NCBI RefSeq assembly: GCF_009765365.1
Contig: NZ_VTOM01000008.1
Span: forward strand, 62,001-126,000
Source of the DNA: Antarcticirhabdus aurantiaca
GTDB taxonomy: Bacteria > Pseudomonadota > Alphaproteobacteria > Rhizobiales > Rhizobiaceae
DNA: 64,000 nt
Direction of reading: 5' to 3'
Shown: positions 1 through 8,712 of the stretch, piece after piece
Layout: each line of letters begins with the position of its first letter
How positions within the stretch are numbered: the first letter of the stretch is position 1
The notes under the pieces: generated by a model
The model's input: only the letters and a program-made list of their open reading frames with translations
What the model was told of the DNA's origin: nothing
Database searches by the model: none
Program-made: the position numbers and the translations under genes

Positions 1-160
1 GCCGGAGCTTGTCGCTCAAAGCGTGATTGGCCTCGCGCAGGCTCTCGGTGAGCAGCTGCCAGGATCGATGAGGGAGATCGGGAGGGGCTTCCGCCTCCGC
101 CGATGCATCGATCGTTCGTACGCGGGTCCGCAAGTGTCGCATTCGGCGCCTGCATGTCAT
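1..160 (-). CDS. Possible 5' end of a gene running off the left edge
   Basis: A reading frame on the minus strand is open from an ATG at 160 (alternative ATG at 142) to the window edge. Its product begins with an Arg-rich stretch and continues with a plausible soluble segment (SWQLLTESLREANHALSDKL). No ribosome binding site stands out and no family is recognisable from about 50 residues. It could equally be a chance open frame in GC-rich DNA. Positions 161-269 contain nothing that I can identify. Confidence 0.3.
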   Translation of the reverse strand, partial: MTCRRRMRHLRTRVRTIDASAEAEAPPDLPHRSWQLLTESLREANHALSDKLR

Positions 161-269
161 TACCGCCGCCCGTGCCGGCTGCTTCCTTGGCGGCCGAGCG
201 GATCGGCACGGATTTAGAACCCGCTGTGTTGATTTTGCGTGAAGCCGCGGATTGCAGTCGCGGCCAAGT

Positions 270-1430
270 TCAAGTTCCCGGTGTATCCACCTCGGCGAAG
301 TCGCCGAAGCGCGTGAGGCCGGCAAGGCTCGTCGCCCCCTCGCGATCCTTCTCGACGCGCCGGGGAACCAGGCCGCCGGCCTTGGCTAGGGCGTCCGCCA
401 GAACGGGCGAATGGGTCACGAGCCAGATCGATCCCCCGCCGTCGGCGGCGCGGGCGATCAGCCGGGCCAGCGGCGGCAGAAGGTCCGGATGGAGGCTCGC
501 TTCCGGCTCGTTGAAGGCGAGGAGAGCCGGGCGACGATAGGCGAGAAGAGCGCCCGCGAGCGACAGGTAGCGCAGCGTGCCGTCCGACAACTCGTTCGCG
601 CCGAAGACGCGCTGGGGATGCTCGCGGAAGCTGAGGCCGAAGCTCGCCTCGCGGCCCGGCTCGGGCACGTCGAGCCGGGCGCCGGGAAAGGCGTCGGCGA
701 TCGCGGCGTCGAGCTCGGCCGTGTCCTCGCGGATGTGGACGAGAGTCGCGAGAACGGCGGCGAGGTTGGCGCCGTCGGCGTCGAGGGTGGGGCTGGCGAC
801 GGCGAGCGCCGGGCGGCGCATCGGCGCCTGCGGATCGGTGCGCAGGGCATGGTGGAAGCGCCAGTCGAGCAGCGAGCGGCGTGCCAGATCGATCTCCGGA
901 AAGGCGCCGGCGTCCTCCAGGCGCGACAGGGCAGTCTCGGAGGCCAGGAGATCGAGTTCGACCGGAACGAGACCGTCGCCTTCGCGGCGCGCGGCGAGGC
1001 GCGGGCCGCGCCGTTCGAGAAGCAGGGTGCGGCGGCGGCCGGACAGGCGATGCAGCGTTTCCGTCTTGACCTGCGGCTCGAAAGGAAAGGCAGCCATGGT
1101 CAGCATGCGGAAGCCGATCTCGAAGCCGTAGGCGAGGACCGCCGGCCCTTCCGCCGCCGCGGGGCCCAGTTCCACCTCCACGGCGATTCGCAGGGCCTCG
1201 TTCTTCGGCAGGCGTCCGGCCCAGAAGACCGCCTCCATGCCGCCTTCGCCGGCGATCTCGGCCGAAAGGGTGCCGCGGGCTGCGAACTGGGCGAGCTGCA
1301 GCGCGCGATAAAGGTTGGTCTTGCCCGTGCCGTTGGCGCCGACGAAGACGGTCAGCGGTTCCAGCGGAAAGGCGATGCGGCGGATCGAGCGGTAGTTCGC
1401 GATCGCGACGCGGCGGACGGTCAGCGCCAT
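270..1430 (-). CDS. AAA-family ATPase, RecF/SMC-like (COG4637 type)
   Basis: This 386-aa protein is a stand-alone ABC/RecF-type ATPase. It has a Walker A motif GANGTGKT at residues 31-38, a signature-like stretch (ELSDGTLRYLSLAGALL) near residue 280, a Walker B region LLAFNEPEASLHP near 305, and a switch segment VTHSPVLAD near 340. NEPE in place of DEPE fits my recollection of this subfamily, so I do not read it as inactivating. Such proteins are predicted DNA-associated ATPases with no settled role. Its ATG overlaps the apaG stop by one base (TGATG), so the two genes are translationally coupled. Confidence 0.85.
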   Translation of the reverse strand: MALTVRRVAIANYRSIRRIAFPLEPLTVFVGANGTGKTNLYRALQLAQFAARGTLSAEIAGEGGMEAVFWAGRLPKNEALRIAVEVELGPAAAEGPAVLAYGFEIGFRMLTMAAFPFEPQVKTETLHRLSGRRRTLLLERRGPRLAARREGDGLVPVELDLLASETALSRLEDAGAFPEIDLARRSLLDWRFHHALRTDPQAPMRRPALAVASPTLDADGANLAAVLATLVHIREDTAELDAAIADAFPGARLDVPEPGREASFGLSFREHPQRVFGANELSDGTLRYLSLAGALLAYRRPALLAFNEPEASLHPDLLPPLARLIARAADGGGSIWLVTHSPVLADALAKAGGLVPRRVEKDREGATSLAGLTRFGDFAEVDTPGT

Positions 1431-1822
1431 CAGTTGAGCGTGCGGCGCTCTTCGGGAAGGTCGAGCGAGAAGGCGGGGATCTCGACGTCGAAGAAGCCGC
1501 CGTCGGGCCCCTGCATGCGATAGGTGCCGGTCATGAAGCCGGAGGGCGTCGGCAGCGGGCAGCCCGAGGTGTAGGTGAAGCTGTCGCCGGGGGAGAGCAC
1601 CGGTTCCTCGCCGACGACGCCGGGGCCCGTGACCTCCTCGACGTGGCCGCGGGCATCGGTGATGCGCCAGTGGCGCGAGCGCAGCTGCACCGGCTCCCGG
1701 CTGCCGTTCTCGATCTCGACCGTGTAGGCCCAGACCCAGGAGCCTTCGTCCGGCTTCGACTGGTCCGCGAGATAGGTCGGCGTCACCGTCACCGTGATAT
1801 GTCGCGTCGTCGCCTTGTACAT
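1430..1822 (-). CDS. apaG: ApaG protein
   Basis: The 130-aa product matches ApaG over its full length. This is a fibronectin-III-like beta fold linked to cobalt/magnesium efflux and to diadenosine polyphosphate metabolism in enterobacteria; the molecular role is not settled. Typical segments are visible: [12 protein letters not shown] near the start, the WAYTVEIEN strand, RHWRITDA, and the closing FMTGTYRM. An upstream ATG at 1939 would add 39 residues with no resemblance to the family, so the start at 1822 is preferred. The ATPase gene follows with a one-base overlap. Confidence 0.95.
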   Translation of the reverse strand: MYKATTRHITVTVTPTYLADQSKPDEGSWVWAYTVEIENGSREPVQLRSRHWRITDARGHVEEVTGPGVVGEEPVLSPGDSFTYTSGCPLPTPSGFMTGTYRMQGPDGGFFDVEIPAFSLDLPEERRTLN

Positions 1823-1912
1823 GGGCCGTCCATCGGATTGGCGCTCGGGTGGGCGTTCTATCACGAGCCCGCGCCGGCGGGTCAATCGGGCGGCTGGAGG
1901 ATGGAGACGCAC

Positions 1913-2518
1913 ATGCTCGACGGGCTGATCCGGCCGCATCTCGATCCCTGGCTGAGACGCGCGGCGCTGCGGCTGAAGGCTGCCGGCGCGACCCCGAACG
2001 GCGTGACGGTGGCGGGCTTCCTTCTCGGCGCCGCCGCCTTCGCGGCGATCGCGCTGGGTCTCCCGCTCCTCGGGGGCCTCCTCGTTCTCGTCTCGCGCCT
2101 CGCCGACGGGCTCGACGGGGCGCTGGCGGCCGAAACGCGGCGCACCGATCTCGGCGGCTACCTCGACATCGTTCTCGACTTCGCCTTCTACGGGCTGATC
2201 CCGCTCGGCTTCGCGATCCAGGATCCGGCCGTCAACGCCCTGCCGGCGGCCGTTCTTCTCTGCGCCTTCTACGCCAACGGCGCGAGCTTCCTCGCCTTCT
2301 CCGCGCTCGCCGCCAAGCGCGGGCTCGAAAGCCGCGCGCGGGGCGAGAAGTCGATCTACTTCACGACGGGGCTCGCCGAAGCGACGGAAACGATCGCCGT
2401 CTTCCTCGCCTTCTGCCTGTTCCCCGCGGCCTTTCCCGCGCTCGCCTACGGTTTTGCCGCCGTCACGCTCTGGACGACGGCGTTTCGCCTGCGCGAGGCG
2501 GCGCGCTTGTTCGGTTAG
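1913..2518 (+). CDS. CDP-alcohol phosphatidyltransferase family membrane protein
   Basis: A 201-aa polytopic membrane protein of the CDP-alcohol phosphatidyltransferase family, which moves a phosphoalcohol from a CDP-linked donor to an acceptor in phospholipid synthesis. The signature D-G-x2-A-R-x8-G-x3-D-x3-D is present around residues 60-85, except that the R of AR is alanine (DGALAA, then GYLDIVLD). The acceptor alcohol cannot be inferred. An ATG at 1901 lies flush against a GGAGG, while the ATG at 1913 has GGAGA at good distance and gives the usual N-terminus ([12 protein letters not shown]), so 1913 is preferred. It converges on metZ; the two stop codons overlap at 2515-2518. Confidence 0.85.
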   Translation: MLDGLIRPHLDPWLRRAALRLKAAGATPNGVTVAGFLLGAAAFAAIALGLPLLGGLLVLVSRLADGLDGALAAETRRTDLGGYLDIVLDFAFYGLIPLGFAIQDPAVNALPAAVLLCAFYANGASFLAFSALAAKRGLESRARGEKSIYFTTGLAEATETIAVFLAFCLFPAAFPALAYGFAAVTLWTTAFRLREAARLFG

Positions 2519-3717
2519 CGCGCTGCAGCCTTCGTCGCGAAAGTCACGTCGTCGAGGAGGTCGTCCTCGTCCTCCAGCCCGACCGACAGGCGCAGGAGCC
2601 CGTCCGAGATGCCGAGCTCGGCGCGAACCTCAGGCGCGAGGTTCTTGTGCGTCGTCGTCGCGGGATGGGTGACGAGGCTCTTGGAGTCGCCGAGATTGTT
2701 GGAAATCTTGATGACCTCCAACGCGTTGGCGAAGCGGAAGGCCGCTTCCTTGCCGCCCTGGAGCTCGAAGGCGAGGAGCGTCGAGCCGCCCTTCATCTGC
2801 CGCCGGGCGAGCGCCGCGTCCGGATGGTCGTCGCGGCCGGGGTAGAGGACGCGGGCGATGCCCGGCAGCTCGGCGAGACGGTCGGCGAGGGCCGCGGCGC
2901 TGCGGGTCTGCTGGGCGACGCGCAGCGGCAGGGTTTCGAGCCCTTTGAGGAAGGTCCAGGCGTTGAAGGGCGAGAGCGAGGGTCCGGTGTGGCGGAAGAA
3001 GTCCGCCAGGAACTCGTCCACCCACTCCTGGGACGAGAGGACGACGCCGCCCAGGCACCGTCCCTGGCCGTCGATGTGCTTGGTGGCGGAATAGACGACG
3101 ACGTCGGCACCGAGCTCCAGCGGCTTCTGGAGGAGGGGGGTGGCGAAGACGTTGTCGATGACGACGCGCGCGCCGACGTCGCGGGCGAGCTGCGAAATCC
3201 CCGCGATGTCGACCAGCTCCAGCGTCGGGTTGGTCGGCGTTTCCGCGAAGAACACCTTGGTCTCCGGCCGCACCGCCGCGCGCCAGGCGTCGAGGTCGCG
3301 CCCGTCGACGAAGGTCGAGGCGATCCCGGCGCGGCCGAGCACGGTCTCCACGACGTAGCGACACGAGCCGAACAGCGCGCGGGCCGAGACGACGTGGTCG
3401 CCGGCCTTCAACTGGCACTGAAGGGCGCTCCAGACCGCCGCCATGCCCGAAGCCGTGGCGCGCGCGTCGCCGGCGCCTTCGAGGGCGATCATCCGCTCCT
3501 CGAACATGCGCGTCGTCGGGTTCGAGTAGCGGGAATAGACGAAGCCCGGCTCCTCGCCCTTGAAGCGCGCCTCGGCCGCCTCGGCGGTGTCGTAGACGAA
3601 GCCCTGGGTCAGGAAGAGCGCTTCGGACGTTTCGCCGAATTGCGAGCGCATCGTCCCGCCATGCACGAGCGTGGTGGCGGGGCGCGTCGGGCGCTTCGAG
3701 CGGGCGGTCTCGTCCAT
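2515..3717 (-). CDS. metZ: O-succinylhomoserine sulfhydrylase
   Basis: A 400-aa PLP enzyme of the Cys/Met metabolism family that makes homocysteine from an activated homoserine and sulfide in methionine synthesis. The PLP lysine is K213 ([11 protein letters not shown]), the phosphate-binding YSRYSNPT lies at 61-68, and the SGM segment at 90-92 contacts the cofactor. The specific assignment over cystathionine gamma-synthase or MetY rests on overall similarity to alphaproteobacterial MetZ and on the SAM-II riboswitch upstream, which typically controls metA and metZ in this class. AAGGA precedes the ATG at a normal distance. Confidence 0.94.
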   Translation of the reverse strand: MDETARSKRPTRPATTLVHGGTMRSQFGETSEALFLTQGFVYDTAEAAEARFKGEEPGFVYSRYSNPTTRMFEERMIALEGAGDARATASGMAAVWSALQCQLKAGDHVVSARALFGSCRYVVETVLGRAGIASTFVDGRDLDAWRAAVRPETKVFFAETPTNPTLELVDIAGISQLARDVGARVVIDNVFATPLLQKPLELGADVVVYSATKHIDGQGRCLGGVVLSSQEWVDEFLADFFRHTGPSLSPFNAWTFLKGLETLPLRVAQQTRSAAALADRLAELPGIARVLYPGRDDHPDAALARRQMKGGSTLLAFELQGGKEAAFRFANALEVIKISNNLGDSKSLVTHPATTTHKNLAPEVRAELGISDGLLRLSVGLEDEDDLLDDVTFATKAAAR

Positions 3718-3797
3718 CGGATCATCCTTCGATCGTCGGCACCGGCCGGGGCGAGACGCCGAGCCGGTCCTCGTCGGTTCATACGAGCGAAGGAACG

Positions 3798-3850
3798 GCC
3801 CTTTAGCGAGTTGTTTTACGTGGCTGCAAGCCGGCCGGCCAAATCACCAC
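3798..3850 (-). promoter_or_regulatory. SAM-II riboswitch (metA element) controlling metZ
   Basis: Read on the minus strand, this leader begins GGTGATTTGG, continues through a GC-rich stem (CCGGCCGGCTTGCAGCC), an A-rich strand (GTAAAACAACT), and closes with CGCTAAAGG. These are the conserved blocks of the SAM-II pseudoknot found in alphaproteobacteria. It ends about 80 nt upstream of metZ. In known cases SAM binding sequesters the ribosome binding site or stops transcription, so metZ should be off when SAM is plentiful. Mechanism here is inferred. Confidence 0.9.
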
Positions 3851-3897
3851 GATCCGGCGGCTCCATACAGCCGCCGGCCGGTTTCGTCAATTTGTTC

Positions 3898-4485
3898 TCA
3901 GGCGACGACGCGCGCGTCGGCCTGCGCCCGGGTCTTGGGCTCGGACGTGCGCTCGATCCAGGCCGCGAAGCGGTCGACCCACTTGTTCAGGAAGTCGCGG
4001 GTGGCGGCATCCGTGACCGAGCCGTCCTCGCCGAAGAGTTCGGGCTTGTACTGGAAGTAGACCTCCGGCTGGCCCATCAGCACCGTGTCGACAACCGTGA
4101 GGAGGCCCTTCAGCGAGTTCTGGCCGGCCGAGGCGCCGGTCGCGCCCGGCGTCGCGCCGATCACGGCCGACGGCTTGGTGCTCCAGGAGTTCTTACCCCA
4201 GGGCCGGGTGCCCCAGTCGATGGCGTTCTTGATCGCGGGCGAGAAATAGCGGTTGTATTCCGGCGTGACGAACAGGACGGCGTCCGCCGCCTCGATCTCG
4301 CGCTTCATCCGCAGCACGCTCTCCGGCGGGTTCGCCCAGAGATCCTCGTTGTAGAGCGGGATGTCGCCGATTTCGACGAAGCGGAAGGTCAGGCGATCGC
4401 CGGCGAGCTTGCCGATGCTTTGCGCGAACTTGCGATTGATGGAGTCCTTGCGCAGGGACCCGACGAAGACGGCGACGGTGGGCAT
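3898..4485 (-). CDS. NADPH-dependent FMN reductase (azoreductase/chromate reductase-like)
   Basis: A 195-aa flavodoxin-like protein. The FMN phosphate loop is GSLRKDSINRK near residue 10, and the isoalloxazine-contacting motif PEYN lies near residue 80, both typical of the NADPH-dependent FMN reductase family (ChrR/SsuE relatives). It would act in the cytoplasm reducing flavins, quinones or xenobiotics; the substrate cannot be told. An ATG at 4521 would add 12 Arg-rich residues before the first beta strand; MPTVAVF at 4485 is the natural start. It stands alone, between the metZ riboswitch and dcd. Confidence 0.9.
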   Translation of the reverse strand: MPTVAVFVGSLRKDSINRKFAQSIGKLAGDRLTFRFVEIGDIPLYNEDLWANPPESVLRMKREIEAADAVLFVTPEYNRYFSPAIKNAIDWGTRPWGKNSWSTKPSAVIGATPGATGASAGQNSLKGLLTVVDTVLMGQPEVYFQYKPELFGEDGSVTDAATRDFLNKWVDRFAAWIERTSEPKTRAQADARVVA

Positions 4486-4640
4486 TCGGGCGAACCTCGA
4501 TCTGCGAATGGCGTTCCCCACGACATCGGATGGTATGCTTAACTTCGCAAGTGCGAAGACGTGAACGGATCGTCAGGCGGGCGCGAAGCTGCGCATGAGG
4601 GCAACGCGCGATTCAGAAACCTCAGCTAGGATGGCCGGCC

Positions 4641-5747
4641 ATGGCGCTGAACGACGACAGGCTGATGACCGACGGAATCCTGCCCGACGCGAGAATCGCG
4701 GCCCTCTTCGAGGCCGGCGCGATCCGCGCCGGACGAGCCCTCGACGCCGACCAGATCCAGCCGGCGAGCCTCGACCTCCGGCTCGGGCCGAAGGCGGTGC
4801 GCGTGCGGGCGAGCTTCCTGCCGGGGCGCGGACATGCCGTTTCGAACAAGCTCGAACGCTTCGGCCTCCACACGTTTTCCCTGACCGACGGGGCGGTTCT
4901 CGAGGTCGGCTGCGTCTACGTGGTGGAACTCCTGGAGCATTTCGCTCTGCCGGCCGGCACGCGCGCGACGGCCAATCCGAAATCCTCCACCGGCCGCCTC
5001 GACATCTTCACCCGCGTCCTCGCCGACGGGGGCGAGGAGTTCGACAAGGTGCCGGACGGCTATAGCGGGCCGCTCTTCCTCGAGATTTCGCCGCGCACCT
5101 TCCCGATCCTGGTGCGCGAGGGCTCGCGCCTCAGCCAGATCCGCTTTCGCACCGGCCGACCGACCCTGGAGCCGGCCGAGATGTCGGCGCTCCACGCCGC
5201 CGAGCGGCTGACCGACGCGCCGGACGCCAGCATCACCGGCGGCGGCATCGCGCTGTCCATCGACCTGTCGGGCGACGCGCAAGGGCTCGTCGGCTATCGG
5301 GGCAAGCGCCACACGGCGGTCGTCGACGTCGACAAGCGCGGCGCTCATCGCATTCTCGACTTCTGGGAGCCGCTGCGCCTGGGGAATGCCGGCGATCTCG
5401 TGCTGGACCCGGACGAGTTCTACATCCTCGTGTCGAAGGAGGCGATCCACGTGCCGCCGGCCTTCGCGGCGGAGATGACGCCGTTCGATCCGCTCGTCGG
5501 CGAGTTCCGCGTCCATTATGCCGGCTTCTTCGATCCCGGCTTCGGCAATGCCGCGGCGGGCGGGGCGGGGAGCCGCGCCGTCCTCGAGGTGCGCTCCCAC
5601 GAGGTGCCCTTCATCCTGGAGCACGGGCAGATCGTCGGCCGCCTCGTCTACGAGCGCATGGTCGCGCTTCCGACGCGGCTCTACGGCACCGCGCTCGCCT
5701 CGAACTACCAGGCGCAAGGCCTCAAGCTTTCCAAACATTTCGCGTGA
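4641..5747 (+). CDS. dcd: 2'-deoxycytidine 5'-triphosphate deaminase, long two-domain form
   Basis: A 368-aa protein of the dUTPase/dCTP deaminase superfamily in the long form usual in Rhizobiales, about twice the length of E. coli Dcd. The N-terminal half carries the core (QPASLDLRLG near 40, ATANPKSSTGRLD near 115-127); the second half repeats a related fold. The predicted reaction is dCTP to dUTP plus ammonia, feeding dTMP synthesis. The substrate assignment follows family naming; a bifunctional dCTP/dUTP activity is possible. Monocistronic by appearance, with 6S RNA next downstream. Confidence 0.85.
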   Translation: MALNDDRLMTDGILPDARIAALFEAGAIRAGRALDADQIQPASLDLRLGPKAVRVRASFLPGRGHAVSNKLERFGLHTFSLTDGAVLEVGCVYVVELLEHFALPAGTRATANPKSSTGRLDIFTRVLADGGEEFDKVPDGYSGPLFLEISPRTFPILVREGSRLSQIRFRTGRPTLEPAEMSALHAAERLTDAPDASITGGGIALSIDLSGDAQGLVGYRGKRHTAVVDVDKRGAHRILDFWEPLRLGNAGDLVLDPDEFYILVSKEAIHVPPAFAAEMTPFDPLVGEFRVHYAGFFDPGFGNAAAGGAGSRAVLEVRSHEVPFILEHGQIVGRLVYERMVALPTRLYGTALASNYQAQGLKLSKHFA

Positions 5748-5786
5748 TCGGGGCGCCCCGCGCTGGCGGCGGCCGGTCGGATCGCC

Positions 5787-5792
5787 TATAAC
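5787..5792 (+). promoter_or_regulatory. -10 element of the 6S RNA promoter
   Basis: TATAAC lies seven to eight bases before the predicted 6S RNA start at about 5800, the spacing expected of a housekeeping-sigma promoter. A clear -35 box is not visible in the GC-rich sequence upstream. Confidence 0.5.
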
Positions 5793-5799
5793 AGGTGTC

Positions 5800-5955
5800 G
5801 GCGGGCTGCGCGGTTCGACAGGGATGACATTTCCCCGGGGCCTTATCGATCTCCAGGGAGCTGTCCCTGTTCCGGTCCGTGGGCCGGAGCACATGGCGCC
5901 CACCTACTTTGTAGGTTCCCGGGATCGACTTTCCCATCGGCCGTCGTGGCTCGCC
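5800..5955 (+). ncRNA. ssrS: 6S RNA
   Basis: This intergenic stretch can fold as a long rod. The 5' end GGCGGGCTGCG pairs with the 3' end CGTCGTGGCTCGCC over about 11 bp with G-U pairs. The inner part contains the hairpin CACCTACTTTGTAGGTTC, a hallmark of alphaproteobacterial 6S RNA, and the flanking ATCGA strands on both sides of the central bubble. Position supports the call: 6S RNA commonly sits just upstream of the 5-formyltetrahydrofolate cyclo-ligase gene, as here. 6S RNA binds RNA polymerase holoenzyme and mimics an open promoter. The exact 3' end is uncertain by about 10 nt. Confidence 0.8.
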
Positions 5956-6011
5956 ACTCGTCTTTCCTTCGGCCTTGACGCTGCGCCCCATGCTCCGGCA
6001 TCGACGGCGGC

Positions 6012-6620
6012 ATGAGCGACACGGCCCCCCCGCCAGGCCTTCCCGACGCCGAGCTTCGCGAAGCCAAGCGCGCCGCGCGCGCCGCTGCCCTCGCGCGGCG
6101 CGAAGCGATGAGCGTCGAGGCGCGCATCGAAGCTTCGCTCATCGTTTGCGAGCGGCTCCTCGACATCCTCGACCCCGTGCCCGGCACGATCCTGTCCGGC
6201 TTTCTGCCGATCCGCTCCGAGATCGACCTGCGTCCCGCCATGACCGCCTTCGCGAGCGAGCGCGGCTGCCGGCTCTGCGTGCCGGCGATCGTCGAGGGCG
6301 AGCTGCAGTTCCGCGAGCTCCTGCGCGACGCGCCGCTGGAGCCGCAGGGCTTCGGCACGCTCGCGCCGGGACCCGGGGCAGCCGTCCTCGATCCGGAGCT
6401 GATGCTCGTCCCCTTGTCGGCCTTCGACCGGCAGTGCCGCCGCGTCGGTTACGGCCGCGGCTATTACGACCGCGCGATCGCCGCGATCCGGGCGCGAGGC
6501 GTCGTGCCGCACCTCGTCGGCGTCGCATTTGCCGCCCAGGAGGTCGAGCGCGCCCCGACCGACGCCTTCGACGTGCCGCTCGACATGATCGTCACCGAAG
6601 CGGGGATCGTCCGCCGCTAG
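6012..6620 (+). CDS. 5-formyltetrahydrofolate cyclo-ligase
   Basis: A 202-aa enzyme that converts 5-formyl-THF to 5,10-methenyl-THF with ATP in one-carbon metabolism. The N-terminal helix with REAKRAARAAALARRE, the substrate strand FLPIRSEIDLRP, and the ATP-binding motif VGYGRGYYDR near residue 155 are all typical (YgfA/MTHFS family). The gene follows 6S RNA by about 56 bases, the usual ssrS-ygfA arrangement, and may be co-transcribed with it. Its stop overlaps the stop of the convergent CAP-domain gene. Confidence 0.93.
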   Translation: MSDTAPPPGLPDAELREAKRAARAAALARREAMSVEARIEASLIVCERLLDILDPVPGTILSGFLPIRSEIDLRPAMTAFASERGCRLCVPAIVEGELQFRELLRDAPLEPQGFGTLAPGPGAAVLDPELMLVPLSAFDRQCRRVGYGRGYYDRAIAAIRARGVVPHLVGVAFAAQEVERAPTDAFDVPLDMIVTEAGIVRR

Positions 6621-7102
6621 TCCGGCCGCGTCAGGATCATCGTCCAATAGCGCGGATAGGTCCGGCCTTCGGGCTGGGCCGCGGCGACGCCAATGCGGTT
6701 GACGTTCGGGTTCAGGAGGTTCTTGCGGTGCCCGGGCGAGTTGATCCAGCCGGTCATCGCCGCGCCGTAGGTCATGTAGCCCTTGCCGATGTTCTCGGCC
6801 GCCGCGCTCCACCGGTTGTAGCCGACGGCGCCCAGGCGGCGGGGAAGGGCCCCGCCGAGCGTGTGGCTGAGGTCCTGCACGGACGCCATGCGGCGCGAAT
6901 GGATCGCCGCGGCCTGGGTGAGCTGGGGATCGGGCGACACCGGACCGAGACCGTTGGCGGCACGGAACGCGTTGACCTCGGCGAGCGCCTGCGGGCCGTC
7001 GATCGCCACGTCCTGCGTCGGATCGCCGGGGCCGAAGGACAGGCAGCCGGAGAGAAGCGTCGCGGCGAGGAGCGCGGGCGCGAGGAAGCGTCGGGACTGC
7101 AT
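6617..7102 (-). CDS. CAP-domain (SCP/PR1-like) lipoprotein
   Basis: A 161-aa exported protein with an N-terminal lipoprotein signal: positively charged start, hydrophobic stretch and lipobox LLSG-C at about residue 20. The mature part is a CAP domain with ALAEVNAFRAANGL, the HSRRMASVQDLSHTL strand, AAENIGKGYMTYGAAMTGWINSPGHRKNLL and a final YWTMIL. Secreted bacterial CAP proteins are widespread and of unknown activity. It would sit as a lipid-anchored periplasmic or outer-membrane protein. Isolated gene, convergent with the cyclo-ligase. Confidence 0.88.
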   Translation of the reverse strand: MQSRRFLAPALLAATLLSGCLSFGPGDPTQDVAIDGPQALAEVNAFRAANGLGPVSPDPQLTQAAAIHSRRMASVQDLSHTLGGALPRRLGAVGYNRWSAAAENIGKGYMTYGAAMTGWINSPGHRKNLLNPNVNRIGVAAAQPEGRTYPRYWTMILTRPD

Positions 7103-7246
7103 GGATGGCCTGTCGTGTTCTTGCCGGTTGGTCGGTGGATGGCTATGGCGAAGCCGAACCGGCGCGGGACGACGGTCCCTGGCAGATTCGGTCGGCCAGC
7201 CTAGCTTCGCGGACTGAAGTGGCGCACCTTACGTTAAGGCGAGACG

Positions 7247-7885
7247 ATGATTGAGCTCTATACTTGGACGACGCCGAACGGCGAGAAGCCGGTCATCATG
7301 CTGGAGGAATGCGGGCTCGAATATGGCCTGCATATGACCGACATCTCGACCGGCCTTCAGAAGAAGCCCGACTTCCTCGCCATGAACCCCAACGGCCGCA
7401 TTCCCGCTCTCGTCGACCGGACGGAGAACGGCGGCGAGATGCGCGTCTTCGAGTCCGGCTCGATCCTCGTCTACCTCGCCGAAAAGACCGGACAGTTCCT
7501 GCCCACCGCCCAGCCGCACCGGGCGGAGACCTTTTCCTGGACCTTCTTCCAGGTCGGCGGCACCGGCCCGATGATCGGCCAGCTCCACCACTTCAAGAGC
7601 TATGCGCCGGAGAAGATCCCCTACGCCATCGAGCGCTACGAGAACGAGACGCGTCGGCTCCTCGGCGTCCTGGAAAGCCGGCTCTCGGATTTCGAATGGC
7701 TGGCCGGTCCCTACGGCATCGCCGACATGATCAACTGGTCCTGGGCGCGTTCGGGGCTCGACGGCGTGGACGGGCGGAGCGACTTCCCGGCGCTCGCCGC
7801 CTGGGTGGACCGCATCGCCGCGCGCGAGCCGGTGAAGCGGGCGCTCGGCCGCATGAAGGCCGCCAAGGAGGCCGCGAGCGGCTGA
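7247..7885 (+). CDS. Glutathione S-transferase family protein (Ure2p/YfcG-like)
   Basis: A 212-aa GST-fold protein. The thioredoxin-like N-terminal domain begins MIELYTWTTPNGEKPVIMLEE and includes NPNGRIPALVD and the glutathione-binding FESGSILVYLAEK near residues 68-80. The helical C-terminal domain has the QVGGTGPMIGQ and WLAGPYGIADM motifs. The TPNG start and sequence character resemble the Ure2p/YfcG subgroup, some of which act as disulfide-bond oxidoreductases rather than conjugating enzymes. Its TGA overlaps the ATG of the phosphoesterase gene, so the pair is translationally coupled. Confidence 0.9.
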   Translation: MIELYTWTTPNGEKPVIMLEECGLEYGLHMTDISTGLQKKPDFLAMNPNGRIPALVDRTENGGEMRVFESGSILVYLAEKTGQFLPTAQPHRAETFSWTFFQVGGTGPMIGQLHHFKSYAPEKIPYAIERYENETRRLLGVLESRLSDFEWLAGPYGIADMINWSWARSGLDGVDGRSDFPALAAWVDRIAAREPVKRALGRMKAAKEAASG

Positions 7886-8709
7886 TGCGCTTCCTGTTTC
7901 TCGGCGACATGGTGGGCCGCACCGGCCGCAGCGCGGTGATCGAGCGCCTGCCCGGCCTCGTGGCCGACCTGAAGCTCGACTTCGTCGTCGTGAACGGCGA
8001 GAACGCGGCCGGCGGCTTCGGCGTCACCGAGGAGATCTTCCTCGACACGATCGCGGCCGGCGCCGATGTGATGACCACGGGCAACCATGTCTGGGACCAG
8101 CGGGAAGCGCTGGTCTTCGCCACCCGCCACGACGCCTTCCTGCGCCCGGCCAACTATCCCGACGGCACCCCCGGCCAGGGTTCCGGCCTCTTCGTCGCGA
8201 GAAACGGCGCGCGCGTCCTCGTCGCCAACGTCCTCGGCCGCGCCTTCATGCATCCCGAACTCGACGATCCGTTCCGCGCCGCGGAGGCGATCGTTTCGGC
8301 CTGCCCGCTCGGCGAGCAGGCGGACGCCATCGTCTTCGACTTCCATGCCGAGGCGACCAGCGAGAAGCAGTGCTTCGGCCATTTCCTCGACGGCCGCGTG
8401 TCGGTCGTCGTCGGCACGCACACCCACGTGCCGACCGCCGACCACCAGATCCTCGTCGGCGGCACCGCCTACCAGTCGGATGCCGGCATGTGCGGCGACT
8501 ACGACTCCTCGCTCGGCATGGACAAGGAGGAGCCGGTCAACCGGTTCGTGACGAAGGTTCCGCGCGGTCGCTTCGAGGCCGCCTCCGGCCCGGCCACGAT
8601 CTGCGGTCTCTGCGTCGAGATCTCCGATCGCACGGGTCTTGCCGAGCGCGTCTCGCCGCTGCGCGTCGGTCCACGGCTCGACGAGGTGCTGCCGCCCTTC
8701 TGGGCCTGA
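7885..8709 (+). CDS. YmdB-like metallophosphoesterase (TIGR00282 family)
   Basis: A 274-aa calcineurin-like phosphoesterase. Metal-binding motifs are in the usual order: FLGDMVG near residue 6, VVNGENAAGG near 40, TTGNHVWDQ near 68, DFHAEATSEK near 150, and GTHTHVPTAD near 176. Members such as Bacillus YmdB hydrolyse 2',3'-cyclic nucleotides or other phosphodiesters and influence RNA turnover; the substrate here is unknown. The gene begins inside the GST stop codon (TGATG). Confidence 0.92.
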   Translation: MRFLFLGDMVGRTGRSAVIERLPGLVADLKLDFVVVNGENAAGGFGVTEEIFLDTIAAGADVMTTGNHVWDQREALVFATRHDAFLRPANYPDGTPGQGSGLFVARNGARVLVANVLGRAFMHPELDDPFRAAEAIVSACPLGEQADAIVFDFHAEATSEKQCFGHFLDGRVSVVVGTHTHVPTADHQILVGGTAYQSDAGMCGDYDSSLGMDKEEPVNRFVTKVPRGRFEAASGPATICGLCVEISDRTGLAERVSPLRVGPRLDEVLPPFWA

Positions 8710-8712
8710 CGC

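Noticed and set aside
1849-4542. An 897-codon open frame on the plus strand across several genes
   Set aside because: It runs antisense or out of frame to the CDP-alcohol transferase, metZ and the flavin reductase, all of which have clear family motifs. Its product is Arg/Gly/Ala-rich, a by-product of high GC.
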